This document shows, in pieces, positions 8,997 through 16,992 of a DNA stretch of 64,000 nt; position 1 is the stretch's first letter; every line of letters starts with the position of its first letter. Location: positions 186,001-250,000 of the forward strand of contig CAVXXI010000003.1 of assembly GCA_963765725.1 (NCBI GenBank), read 5' to 3'. The translations under genes were made by a program, and so were the position numbers. The notes under the pieces are model-generated. The model saw nothing but the letters and a program-made list of their open reading frames with translations. It ran no database searches and was not told the origin of the DNA. Origin of the DNA: DASQEH01 sp963765725. GTDB lineage: Bacteria > Actinomycetota > Actinomycetes > Propionibacteriales > Nocardioidaceae.

Positions 8997-9803
8997 TCAG
9001 TCGATACCGGCGGCGACCGTCGCGTCGAGCTCGGCGAGTACAGCCGCGTCACCCGTCCGCTCCACCGGGCCGACCGGGGGCCGGTGCCAGAGCTCGCAGT
9101 CGAGGTCGGCGGCCGCGCCGGTGATCGTCGCCGCCGCGGGGAGACCCGGGTCGGATTCCGCGATGCGCATGTCGGGCTCGTCGTCGTACGTGCTGCCGCC
9201 GTCGGGGGCGGTTCCGGTGAACCGTCCCAGGGTGGCGAGCCAGGATCGCCCGCCCTGGTCCGTCGCGACGAAGCGGATGGTCTTGGACGCTTCGGGCGTG
9301 AAGTCACCCCAGGGTGGCGCGCCTCCGTACATGACACGCAGCACCTCGTCGACGCCGTCCACGCTCAGCGCCGGGTCCATCGGCGTACGCGCTCCCGCCG
9401 TCACCTCGGCGTCGACGCGGTGGATGAGCGCCTCGTGCGCCTGCCGCCTGCGGATGAAACCCGCGGACTGGTCCGATGCCCAGGTCCAAACGGCCGTCTC
9501 GGGCGCAGTCGCCGCGAGAACGCGGCCCAGATCGCCGCTGCTGCGCTCGTAGAACTCACGCAGCGCGGACCGGCCGGCCGGGCGCTCGGCCTTCAGCTCC
9601 TCGACGCGGGCACCGTCGGTCAGCCGGTCCCGGACGATCGTGCCCCAGAACCACTGAACCTCGGCCAGATGCCAGAGCAGGTCGTCGGCGTCCCAGTCTG
9701 GGCAGGTCGGGACCGGTGCCTCGGGGGCTGCCGCCTCGAGAGCCTGCACGAAGCGCGACGACTCCTCCGTCAGGTGGGCGAGGTAGTCCAGGCCAGTGTT
9801 CAC
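8997..9803 (-). CDS. Maleylpyruvate isomerase-family mycothiol-dependent enzyme
   Basis: 268-residue member of the actinobacterial DinB-like superfamily that uses mycothiol as cofactor. The N-terminal four-helix part has the typical CPDWDADDLLWHLAEVQWFW segment (CPDWDADDLLWHLA, EVQWFW), and a second metal-ligand-like region reads RRRQAHEALIHRVDAE. The C-terminal third is the sterol-carrier-like domain common in this group. The reaction is not determined. A paralogue at 13369-14184 has the same organisation. The gene is likely to be in an operon with the downstream YjbQ gene. Confidence 0.83.
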   Translation of the reverse strand: MNTGLDYLAHLTEESSRFVQALEAAAPEAPVPTCPDWDADDLLWHLAEVQWFWGTIVRDRLTDGARVEELKAERPAGRSALREFYERSSGDLGRVLAATAPETAVWTWASDQSAGFIRRRQAHEALIHRVDAEVTAGARTPMDPALSVDGVDEVLRVMYGGAPPWGDFTPEASKTIRFVATDQGGRSWLATLGRFTGTAPDGGSTYDDEPDMRIAESDPGLPAAATITGAAADLDCELWHRPPVGPVERTGDAAVLAELDATVAAGID

Positions 9804-9871
9804 GACGCGACTCTACGGCGGCGGTCGCCACCCTCGCGAGGGTCTTCGGCCGCCACCCGTGCGGCGGCCGG

Positions 9872-10171
9872 CTACCGGCGAGAGATCGCCTCGTGGTGGC
9901 GCAGCACCTCGGCGATCACGAAGTTCAGGAACTTCTCGGCGAACTCGGGGTCGAGCTTGGCTTCGGCGGCGAGCCGCCGCAGCCGCTCGATCTGCTGCGC
10001 CTCCCGGATAGGGTCGGCCGGCGGCAGGGCGTTCGCGGCCTTCAGCATCCCCACCTGTTGCGTGCACTTGAAGCGCTCGGCCAGCACGTGGACGAGGGCC
10101 GCATCCAGGTTGTCGATGCTGTTGCGCAGCCGGGACAGCTCCGCCAGCACGGCGTCGGGTTCGGCACTCAT
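9872..10171 (-). CDS. Chorismate mutase, AroQ type
   Basis: 99-residue all-helical protein with the AroQ pattern: SRLRNSIDNLDAALVHVLAERF (R in helix 1; here written as SRLRNSIDNLD and AALVHVLAERF), then KCTQQVGMLKAANALPPADP with the substrate-binding lysine, PIREAQQIERL, and a final helix. It would convert chorismate to prephenate for phenylalanine and tyrosine. It starts 3 nt after the Rrf2 gene on the same strand, so both are probably on one transcript. No other aromatic biosynthesis gene is adjacent. Confidence 0.85.
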   Translation of the reverse strand: MSAEPDAVLAELSRLRNSIDNLDAALVHVLAERFKCTQQVGMLKAANALPPADPIREAQQIERLRRLAAEAKLDPEFAEKFLNFVIAEVLRHHEAISRR

Positions 10172-10174
10172 GGG

Positions 10175-10633
10175 CTAGTGAGAACGCCAGGCGTCGTCGA
10201 CCTTGGTCAGCTCCATGACGTCGTCGGGGAGCTTGTTCGCGGCCAGCATGTCGATGGTGACGTGCTCGAAGACGTCGCGCAGGTTGGCCCTGGCCGCGAT
10301 CCAGACGAGCTGCAGCACCATCGCGGAGTCGTTGTAGCTGACCGACTCGGGGCGCAGGCCGTACACACTGACGAGCGGACCGTCGACGGCCCTGATGATG
10401 TCGGCCACCGAGACCTCCGAGCTCGGCCGGCCCAGCCGCCAGCCGCCGCTCTGACCGCGCACGCTCATCACCACGCCGGCGCGACGCAGGTCGGCGAGGA
10501 TCGCCTGCAGGAACCCGTGCGGGATGTCCTGGAGCCGACCGATCTCCTCCGCGGACACCGGCGCACAGTCGCCGCGCGAGGCGATCTCGATCAGCGCGCG
10601 CAGCGCGTAGTCGGACTTGGCGGAGACTCGCAT
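10175..10633 (-). CDS. Rrf2-family transcriptional regulator
   Basis: 152-residue winged-helix regulator beginning MRVSAKSDYALRALIEIA, with the recognition region IPHGFLQAILADLRRAGVV and the wing VRGQSGGWRLGRP, all typical of Rrf2 proteins. Members such as IscR and NsrR carry three cysteines for an Fe-S cluster in the later half. This protein has only one cysteine, at about residue 23, so it probably senses something else or nothing through a cluster. It is divergent from dedA across 39 nt and is followed after 3 nt by chorismate mutase. Confidence 0.85.
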   Translation of the reverse strand: MRVSAKSDYALRALIEIASRGDCAPVSAEEIGRLQDIPHGFLQAILADLRRAGVVMSVRGQSGGWRLGRPSSEVSVADIIRAVDGPLVSVYGLRPESVSYNDSAMVLQLVWIAARANLRDVFEHVTIDMLAANKLPDDVMELTKVDDAWRSH

Positions 10634-10672
10634 GGGGTCAGTTTGTCAGATGGAGGCGGGATAACCTCAGGC

Positions 10673-11296
10673 ATGCACGCCATCCTGGACGCGATCTCCT
10701 CGCTTCCGGCGCTGGTGGCGTACACGATCATCGCCGCACTCGTCTTCGGCGAGGCGGCGATCTTCATCGGCTTCGTCTTCCCCGGAGAGACCGCAGTACT
10801 GCTGGGGGGCTTCCTGGCGAGCCGTGGGCACCTCAACCTCACGGCTCTGTGCGTACTCGTCTTCGTCGCCGCGGTCGTCGGCGACAGCATCGGCTACGAG
10901 GTCGGCAAGCACCTCGGCCCGCGCCTGATGTCGCTGGGGGTGTTCACCCGGCACCAGACCCGGCTGGACTCCGCTCAGCGGATGCTGCGGGAACGGGGCG
11001 GCTGGGCGGTCTTCGCCGGCCGCTTCACAGCGTTCCTGCGGGCGGTCATGCCGGGCCTCGCCGGTCTGAGCCAGATGCGCTACGGCAAGTTCTTGGTGTG
11101 GAACGCGCTCGGTGGGCTGATCTGGGGCGTCGGCTTCACCCTCGTCGGGTACTTCGCCGGCGCATCGTACGAGAAGGTGGCGGGTACGATCGGCCGGGGC
11201 AGCGCCATCGTCTTGGCGGCGATCGTGGTCGGCCTGTTCGTGCTGTGGGAGGTCCGCCGTCGCTCCGACAAGCGGGCGGCGCGGGCCGGGCGCTGA
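10673..11296 (+). CDS. DedA-family membrane protein
   Basis: 207-residue integral membrane protein of the DedA/SNARE-associated family, now linked to lipid carrier (undecaprenyl phosphate, phospholipid) flipping. The family's conserved acidic residues are visible in helix 1 (FGEAAIFIGFVFPGET), and the arginine-glycine motif region as FAGRFTAFLRAVMPGLAGLS. Further membrane helices fill the C-terminus, which ends in a basic tail. The ATG at 10673 is 16 nt from a GGAGG, rather far, so the start is likely but not certain. Confidence 0.87.
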   Translation: MHAILDAISSLPALVAYTIIAALVFGEAAIFIGFVFPGETAVLLGGFLASRGHLNLTALCVLVFVAAVVGDSIGYEVGKHLGPRLMSLGVFTRHQTRLDSAQRMLRERGGWAVFAGRFTAFLRAVMPGLAGLSQMRYGKFLVWNALGGLIWGVGFTLVGYFAGASYEKVAGTIGRGSAIVLAAIVVGLFVLWEVRRRSDKRAARAGR

Positions 11297-11298
11297 CG

Positions 11299-11313
11299 CC
11301 GAGGCTTCCTCGG
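11299..11313. terminator. Bidirectional terminator-like hairpin
   Basis: CCGAGG and CCTCGG form a 6-bp stem with a 3-nt loop between the stop codons of the convergent dedA and DUF6458 genes. A short TT follows on the plus strand. Confidence 0.5.
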
Positions 11314-11318
11314 TTACC

Positions 11319-11519
11319 TCAGCGCTCCTCGTACCGTTCGACGTGAGTCGTGCGGTTGCGCTGCGCGTTGAGGTACACCGACAGCACGATCGCGACGATC
11401 CCCACGATGAACAAGATGAGTCCGAGTGTGAAGTCGTCGACGTGGGCGATGTTGAGGTTGATGGCCCACATGAGCGCAGCGCCCACGACGACCAGTACGA
11501 CTCCGAGCCCGATACCCAT
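11319..11519 (-). CDS. DUF6458 small membrane protein
   Basis: 66-residue protein with two hydrophobic helices separated by a short polar turn (NIAHVDDFTLG) and a basic, charged tail. This matches the small actinobacterial DUF6458 family of unknown function. The ATG at 11519 is preceded by GAAGGGGAC with good spacing, so I prefer it to the longer frame opening at 11591. Convergent with dedA. Confidence 0.8.
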   Translation of the reverse strand: MGIGLGVVLVVVGAALMWAINLNIAHVDDFTLGLILFIVGIVAIVLSVYLNAQRNRTTHVERYEER

Positions 11520-11626
11520 GGTGTCCCCTTCGTGGTCCAGACGCTCTGCTGCGTCACGACTGTAGACCTCGTGGCGCCACGATCCGGGCATTTCGGCGAT
11601 TGTGCCGACCTGAGCTGCCGCTGCTG

Positions 11627-13141
11627 CTAGCGCTTCGAGCCCGCGCGGCGCTGTGCTGCGGTCCAGCGGGGCTTCTTCGTCCTGCCGGTGGCGCCGCTTA
11701 CGGTGCGGGCCCGGGTGGGGGCGGACGAGGTGCGGGCGGCCGGCTCCGTACCACGCCGGGTCTCGGCCCGTGCCGGGCGGCGGCTGCTCCCGGTCGGCCG
11801 CCTCGCGCCGCCCCGGGGGCCTCGGCGCGCTGCGTCGCCGCTTCGCCGGGGCGCGACCTCTCGGCGCGGTGCGTCGCCGCTGCGCGGGTGCGCGGGCTCT
11901 CGGCGTCTGCGCTCGGCCGGAGTGTGGGCGACCGCTGACGACGTCGGTGCGTGGGTGTCTGTCGAGGAGCCCGACCTGGACAGTGACTCAGCCGTCATCG
12001 GCTGTGGCTCGGTGCGCGCGTCGTGGTGCACCGCAACGACGCCCGCGGCACGCTGCATCCTCGTGACCGAGGCGAGCTGGCGCGACGTGGTCATCGTGAC
12101 CACCGTTCCGGGGTGGCCGGCGCGGGCCGTGCGGCCGCTGCGGTGGACGTATGCCTTGCGTTCGGTCGGAGCGTCGTAGTGCACGACGAGGCTGACGTTG
12201 TCGACATGGATGCCGCGGGCGGCGACGTCGGTGGCGACGACGACGTCGGCCTGACCGCTGCGGAACTTGCGGAGGTTGCGCTCGCGCGCGCCCTGCCCCA
12301 GCATGCCGTGCAGGTCGACGGTGCGGATCCCGAGGGCGGCGAGCTCCTGGGCGAGGGTGGTGGCTCCCTGCCTGGTACGTGTGAAGACGATCGAGCGGGG
12401 ATTCGCCCGTAGCAGCTCGGCGGTGTTCTTCACCTTGTCGGAGGGGCCGGTGACGAGCACATGGTGCTCGAGCTGGGGGCGCTCGCTGTCGGGGTCGCAG
12501 TCGTGGGTCACCGGGTCGTGCAGGTGGCGGCGGACCAGCCGGTCGACGTCACCGTCGAGGGTTGCGGAGAGCAGCATCCGCTGCCCGCTCTGAGGAGTCA
12601 TGGCGACGAGCTCGCTCACGGCCGGGAAGAAGCCCAGGTCGCAGAGGTGGTCCGCCTCGTCGAGCACGGTGATCTCGACGCGGTCGAGCCGGCAGGCACC
12701 CTTCTCGACCAGGTCGGCGAGCCGTCCCGGTGTCGCGACGACGAGGTCGGCGCCGGCTCGCAGGCGCTTGATCTGGCGATCGTACGGCGAGCCGCCGTAC
12801 ACGGTCGCGACCCGCACGCCGAGAGCGTCCGCGGTGGGCTCGAGCGCGCTGCGTACCTGGCCGGCGAGCTCGCGGGTCGGGACGATGATCAGGGCGCGCG
12901 GCGACTTCGGGGTGCTTCGCGATCCGGCCAGGCGGGTGAGGATCGGCAGGCCGAACGCGAACGTCTTGCCAGAGCCGGTGGCGGCACGCCCGAGGATGTC
13001 GCGGCCGGCGAGCGCGTCGGGGATCACCGCAGCCTGGACGGCGGTCGGTGCCGTGATACCGGCGCGCGCGAGCGCCTTCACGAGTAGGGCCGGCAGGCCG
13101 AGCGCCGAGAAGGTGGTGCGGGCAGCAGTGTCGACGGGCAC
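11627..13141 (-). CDS. DEAD-box RNA helicase
   Basis: ATP-dependent RNA helicase of 504 residues. The two RecA-like domains are complete: Q-motif region (PTAVQAAVIP), motif I ATGSGKT, Ia PTRELAGQV, Ib TPGRL, II DEAD, III SAT, IV IVFTRTRQG, V ATDVAARGIHV and VI HRSGRTARAG. The last 130 residues are a low-complexity tail rich in Arg, Ser, Thr and Pro that probably binds RNA nonspecifically. Such proteins act in mRNA turnover, ribosome assembly and cold adaptation. The gene has a leader of about 200 nt containing a nested inverted repeat, which suggests post-transcriptional control. Confidence 0.92.
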   Translation of the reverse strand: MPVDTAARTTFSALGLPALLVKALARAGITAPTAVQAAVIPDALAGRDILGRAATGSGKTFAFGLPILTRLAGSRSTPKSPRALIIVPTRELAGQVRSALEPTADALGVRVATVYGGSPYDRQIKRLRAGADLVVATPGRLADLVEKGACRLDRVEITVLDEADHLCDLGFFPAVSELVAMTPQSGQRMLLSATLDGDVDRLVRRHLHDPVTHDCDPDSERPQLEHHVLVTGPSDKVKNTAELLRANPRSIVFTRTRQGATTLAQELAALGIRTVDLHGMLGQGARERNLRKFRSGQADVVVATDVAARGIHVDNVSLVVHYDAPTERKAYVHRSGRTARAGHPGTVVTMTTSRQLASVTRMQRAAGVVAVHHDARTEPQPMTAESLSRSGSSTDTHAPTSSAVAHTPAERRRREPAHPRSGDAPRREVAPRRSGDAARRGPRGGARRPTGSSRRPARAETRRGTEPAARTSSAPTRARTVSGATGRTKKPRWTAAQRRAGSKR

Positions 13142-13276
13142 GTCGAGGATCTCCGTACAGCTGGTCGGGTGCGTCCTCGAGACGGATTCGCGACACGGCG
13201 CGAGCCGGTGAGCCGGAGAGGACGCTCACGCACCCGAGCTCTGTGGCCGAACGACCGGAGGCCGAACACCGTTGAC

Positions 13277-13337
13277 GGGCACAAGAAAAGGCGCACGAGC
13301 AGTCGCAAGCGATCGATCGGCGCCTTGGCTGGTGCCC
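13277..13337. promoter_or_regulatory. Nested inverted repeat in the helicase leader region
   Basis: Two sets of arms are nested symmetrically: GGGCAC (13277-13282) with GTGCCC (13332-13337), and AAGGCGC (13288-13294) with GCGCCTT (13320-13326). The arms on each side are separated by exactly 5 nt and enclose 25 nt. It could form one long imperfect RNA hairpin in the 5' leader of the DEAD-box helicase, 136-196 nt before its start. It also lies only about 30 nt upstream of the divergent gene at 13369. Function is inferred. Confidence 0.5.
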
Positions 13338-13368
13338 ACTCTACCAGCGTCGGCATAGGCTGCCGCCC

Positions 13369-14184
13369 ATGAGCGCGCTTCGAGACCTGGTGGACGTGTG
13401 GCGTTCCGCCTGCGACGACTTCTCGGCACTGGTGCAGAAGCTCGACGAGCTCGAGTGGAGCCTGCCGACGGACTGTCCCGGCTGGAGCGTCCAGGACGTG
13501 GTCGCGCATGCCGCAGCGCTGGAGTCAGAGGTGGCCGGAGACCCCGTTGAGGACATGGAGGTCGACGAGTCGGCGGCTCACATCAGGAACGATCGGGGGA
13601 TCTACACCGAAGCCGGCGTGCTGGCTCGGCGTGACCGGACGCCGGCGGAGCTGATCGCCGAGTTCCGGGACGCGGTAGAGCGGCGGACGGCCCAGCTGCG
13701 CGACGAACCGCTGGACGACCCCGAGGCCATGGCGCCGGTCACTCCGGGCGGCGCGCGGTGGTCGTGGGCGACCCTGCTGCGCAACCGGCCGGTGGACATC
13801 TGGGTCCACGAGCAGGACATCAGGCGAGCCGTCGGCCGCCCCGGTGGCGTCGACAGTCCCGGTGCCCGGCATACCCAGGCAACCTTCGCCGCGGCCCTTC
13901 CGATCGTCGTGGCGAAGCGGGCGCAGGTCACTCCCGGCTCGACCATCGTCGTCGACGTCACCGGGCCGGTTTCCGCGCTGTACGCGGTCGCGGTCGACGC
14001 CGACGGCAGGGGCGCGTTCGTCGGCGTCGAGGACGCCGAGCCCGTCACGCGGCTGACCATGAACTCCGAGACGTTCACGATCTTGGGGGCGGGCCGGCGG
14101 GAGCCGTCGGGGCTGGCGGTGAAGGTCGATGGTGACGCCGAGGTGGCGGCCCGGGTGATGGCGGCCATGGCGGTGACGCCCTGA
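13369..14184 (+). CDS. Maleylpyruvate isomerase-family mycothiol-dependent enzyme
   Basis: 271-residue paralogue of the protein encoded at 8997-9803. The N-terminal DinB-like part contains LPTDCPGWSVQDVVAHAAALE, written here as LPTDCPGWSVQD and VVAHAAALE, whose histidine belongs to the usual metal site; the second conserved patch is PVDIWVHEQDIRRAVGRPGG. The C-terminal domain is of the sterol-carrier-like type that ends this family. Expected to act on a small electrophile with mycothiol; the substrate is unknown. Transcribed divergently from the helicase. Confidence 0.83.
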   Translation: MSALRDLVDVWRSACDDFSALVQKLDELEWSLPTDCPGWSVQDVVAHAAALESEVAGDPVEDMEVDESAAHIRNDRGIYTEAGVLARRDRTPAELIAEFRDAVERRTAQLRDEPLDDPEAMAPVTPGGARWSWATLLRNRPVDIWVHEQDIRRAVGRPGGVDSPGARHTQATFAAALPIVVAKRAQVTPGSTIVVDVTGPVSALYAVAVDADGRGAFVGVEDAEPVTRLTMNSETFTILGAGRREPSGLAVKVDGDAEVAARVMAAMAVTP

Positions 14185-14270
14185 GCGTCGGTGCGCTTCC
14201 CACCGGAACGGCCCGAGTCTCAGGCGGCCGGGGCTACTTCACAGTGGGATCTTGCCGGTGGTGAGCCGGC

Positions 14271-15986
14271 TCAGATGTGGCGTCGGGACTGGATCACGCG
14301 GAACCGGCTCGCCACGAACGCCCCGTCGGTGAAGGTCGAGTTCGCCGAGGGGTTCGCGCCCGTGCCGTGGAAGTCGCTGAACGCCGCGCTCTGGTTGACG
14401 AACACCTGGCCGGTGAGGTTCTCGCTCAGCGCGACGCCGGCGTCGAGGGCCGAAGTACGCATCGACGCGATCACCGCCTCCGACGTGGAGTAGACCGACG
14501 AGGTCATCGCTCCGTGCTCGATCACGGTTCGGCGGAAGACGTCGATCGACTCGTCGGTCGAGCCGGTCGCGATCAGGTAGCTGATCGGTCCGAAGCACTC
14601 CTGCTCGTACGCGGACTCGTCGGCGACGTCGAGACGTACCAGCACCGGCGTCCGGATGACGGCGTCGGCGTACTCCGGGTGGACGACCGCTCTCGGCTCG
14701 ACGACCACCGTGCCGGCGTCAACGTCGGAACCCCCTCCGGAACCCGCGCCGGACAGTGCCCCGGTCGCCGTGATACGTCCGAGCACGTCGGCGTTGACGA
14801 CCCCGCCCAGGATCTCGACCGCCCTCGCGTCGTCACCGACCAGCTTGGTCAGGGCGGCAGAGATGCCCGCCGCCACGTCGTCGACCGACTTGTGGCCCTC
14901 GTCGGTGTCTATGCCGTCGCGGGGCACGAACAGGTTCTGCGGTGCCGTGCACATCTGACCCGTGTAGAGGGCGAGCGAGAAGGCCAGGTTGAAGCACATC
15001 GCCTTGAACGCGTCGGTCGAGTCGATGACCACGGCGTTGACGCCGGCCTTCTCGCTGAAGACGGTCGCCTGCGTGGCATGCGACTCCAGCCAGTCGCCGA
15101 ACGCCGTGGAGCCCGTGAAGTCGACGAGCCTCACCTCCGGACGTACGGCGAGCACAGCCGCGATGCCGTCGGCAGGGTCCTCCGCCGCGAGGGTGACGAG
15201 GTCGGCATCGAAACCGGCCTCCGCGAGCACCCCCTGGCAGACCTGCACGGTGATGGCCAACGGCAGCACCGCGCCGGGGTGCGGCTTCACCACGACCGGG
15301 TTGCCGGTGACGAGCGACGCGAACAGTCCGGGCCACGAGTTCCAGGTCGGGAAGGTGTTGCACCCGATCACGAGGGAGACGCCCCGAGGGACCACCGTGA
15401 AGGTCTTCTCCATCCGGATCGGCGCATCGCGTCCGGGCTTCTCCCAGATCGCGGTACGGGGGACCCGGGTCATCTCGACGTACGCGTAGGCGATCGCCTC
15501 GAGGGCCCGGTCGAGCGCGTGGGCGCCGCCGGCCTGGAACGCCATCACGAAGGCCTGTCCCGACGTGTGCATCACCGCGTTGGCCAGCTCGAAGATCCGG
15601 GCATGCAGGCGGGCCAGGATCTCGAGACCCACGCCGACGCGCGCCTCCACCCCGGCGTCCCGCCAGGCGTTCATCCCCGCGCTGGCCGCCTCGAGCAGAG
15701 CCGGTACACCGTCAGCGGTGACCCGCGGGTAGCGCACGTCGAGCGGCAGGCCGAACGGCGACTTCTCCGTCGCCACCGCCTTGTCGGCGCCCGGCGTACG
15801 GAGCGGGAAGTCGGTGCCGAGCCACCGCTGGAAGGCGGCCGACCCGTCGCTCGCCGCGGCCTCGCCGTACACGCGCGGGCTCGGCGACTCGGGGAACGCG
15901 CTGTGGTAACCGCGGGACCGCGTCGCCGCAACGGCGGCGTCGAGCGTCGCGCGATGCTGCTCGAAGAGCTCGTCGGCCAGCGGCAT
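14271..15986 (-). CDS. paaN: Phenylacetic acid degradation protein PaaN (aldehyde dehydrogenase family)
   Basis: 571-residue aldehyde-dehydrogenase-fold enzyme of the PaaN branch, which oxidises the semialdehyde formed after ring opening in phenylacetate breakdown. Recognisable parts are the PaaN-type N-terminus (ADELFEQHRATLDAAVAATR), the cofactor region (VIGCNTFPTWNSWPGLFASL, GNPVVVKPHPGAVLPL), the glutamate-loop equivalent and TGQMCTAPQNLFVPRDG with the catalytic cysteine. GGAGG precedes the ATG at 15986; the frame is open to 16064 but the extension has no family match that I recognise. Divergent from GNAT-paaI-paaK, with an inverted repeat in between. Confidence 0.88.
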   Translation of the reverse strand: MPLADELFEQHRATLDAAVAATRSRGYHSAFPESPSPRVYGEAAASDGSAAFQRWLGTDFPLRTPGADKAVATEKSPFGLPLDVRYPRVTADGVPALLEAASAGMNAWRDAGVEARVGVGLEILARLHARIFELANAVMHTSGQAFVMAFQAGGAHALDRALEAIAYAYVEMTRVPRTAIWEKPGRDAPIRMEKTFTVVPRGVSLVIGCNTFPTWNSWPGLFASLVTGNPVVVKPHPGAVLPLAITVQVCQGVLAEAGFDADLVTLAAEDPADGIAAVLAVRPEVRLVDFTGSTAFGDWLESHATQATVFSEKAGVNAVVIDSTDAFKAMCFNLAFSLALYTGQMCTAPQNLFVPRDGIDTDEGHKSVDDVAAGISAALTKLVGDDARAVEILGGVVNADVLGRITATGALSGAGSGGGSDVDAGTVVVEPRAVVHPEYADAVIRTPVLVRLDVADESAYEQECFGPISYLIATGSTDESIDVFRRTVIEHGAMTSSVYSTSEAVIASMRTSALDAGVALSENLTGQVFVNQSAAFSDFHGTGANPSANSTFTDGAFVASRFRVIQSRRHI

Positions 15987-16013
15987 GGGCGCCTCCAGGA
16001 GTACGGATGTGAA

Positions 16014-16053
16014 TGTGACAGCTGTGCGACAGGGCCGCTCCCAGTCTGTCACA
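16014..16053. promoter_or_regulatory. Inverted repeats between paaN and the paaI-paaK operon
   Basis: TGTGACAG (16014-16021) and CTGTCACA (16046-16053) are exact inverted copies 24 nt apart. Directly next to the left arm is a second palindrome, CTGT-GCG-ACAG (16022-16032). They lie in the 92-nt gap between the two divergent phenylacetate transcripts, the position expected for a shared operator. The sequence does not match the PaaR motif that I remember from corynebacteria. Confidence 0.45.
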
Positions 16054-16078
16054 GCGCGCGGCATGAGAGAGTGCCCCG

Positions 16079-16555
16079 GTGGAGATCCGTCCCCTCGCCG
16101 ATGCCGATGTCGAAGCCGTGCTCGACCTCAACGAGAGGTCGGTGGAAGCCGTGAGCCCGCTCGACTCCTCGAAGCTCGCGACGTACCGGACGATGGCGGC
16201 GGAGTCACTCGTCGTCGACGTCGACGGCGAGATCGCGGCGTTCGCGATCGCCTACCGTCCGGGTTCCGAGTACGAGTCGGAGAACTACCGGTGGCACGCC
16301 GAGCGCTTCGACGACTTCTTCTACCTCGACCGCATCGTCGTCGGGTCCGACTACCGTCGCCGCGGCCTCGCGACCGCGTTGTACGACGCGATGGAGGAGC
16401 GGGCACGGGCGCACGGGCGGATGGTCTGCGAGGTGAACTCCGACCCGCCGAACGTCGAGTCGCTCGCCTTCCACCGCCACCGCGGCTACGTCGAGATCGG
16501 GGAGCTCCCGAAGCCGGACGGACACCGGGTCGTGATGCTCGAGAAGCCGCTGTGA
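16079..16555 (+). CDS. GNAT-family N-acetyltransferase
   Basis: 158-residue acetyltransferase. The acetyl-CoA binding motif A is visible as LDRIVVGSDYRRRGLATALYDA (split: LDRIVVGSDYRRRG and LATALYDA), followed by strand and helix segments VCEVNSDPPNVESLAFHRHRGY that complete the GNAT fold. The acceptor is unknown. The start is GTG. Its stop overlaps the GTG start of paaI by 4 nt, so it is the first gene of a translationally coupled paa operon. A role in phenylacetate use has not been described to my knowledge and is only suggested by position. Confidence 0.8.
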   Translation: MEIRPLADADVEAVLDLNERSVEAVSPLDSSKLATYRTMAAESLVVDVDGEIAAFAIAYRPGSEYESENYRWHAERFDDFFYLDRIVVGSDYRRRGLATALYDAMEERARAHGRMVCEVNSDPPNVESLAFHRHRGYVEIGELPKPDGHRVVMLEKPL

Positions 16556-16992
16556 GCGAGCCGGGCCCGGACGCACAGTCGCTCGCCCGTCGCTGCGCTG
16601 ACGCGATGTGGCGCGACGACCTCGCGTCGCAGGGTCTCGGCATGGTCTTGAGCGAGGTGGCACCAGGACGGGCGACCCTGTCGATGACCGTCCGCGACGA
16701 CATGACGAACGGGCACGGCACGGCACACGGGGGCTTCATCTTCACCCTGGCCGACTCCGCGTTCGCCTTCGCCTGCAACTCCTACAACGAGCGGACCGTC
16801 GCGCAGGCGTGCGACATCGTCTTCGCGGCGCCGGCTCGGGCCGGGGACACCCTCGTCGCGGAGGCCGTCGAGCGGCACCGCTTCGGGCGCAACGGCCTGT
16901 ACGACATCCGGGTTAGGTGCGGCGACCGCGTCGTCGCCGAGTTCCGCGGTCGCAGCCGGGCCATCGGTGGGGCGCTGGTCGACGATGCGTGA
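16552..16992 (+). CDS. paaI: Phenylacetyl-CoA thioesterase PaaI (hotdog fold)
   Basis: 146-residue hotdog thioesterase. The family core is clear: the HGTAHGGFIFTLADSAFAFACN segment (HGTAHGGFIFTLADS with the catalytic HGG and the aspartate) and the AQACDIVFAAPARAGDTL strand. PaaI hydrolyses hydroxylated phenylacetyl-CoA intermediates and so relieves CoA trapping. It starts at GTG within the stop of the GNAT gene and overlaps the ligase start by 8 nt. The position between GNAT and paaK supports the specific name. Confidence 0.87.
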   Translation: MSEPGPDAQSLARRCADAMWRDDLASQGLGMVLSEVAPGRATLSMTVRDDMTNGHGTAHGGFIFTLADSAFAFACNSYNERTVAQACDIVFAAPARAGDTLVAEAVERHRFGRNGLYDIRVRCGDRVVAEFRGRSRAIGGALVDDA

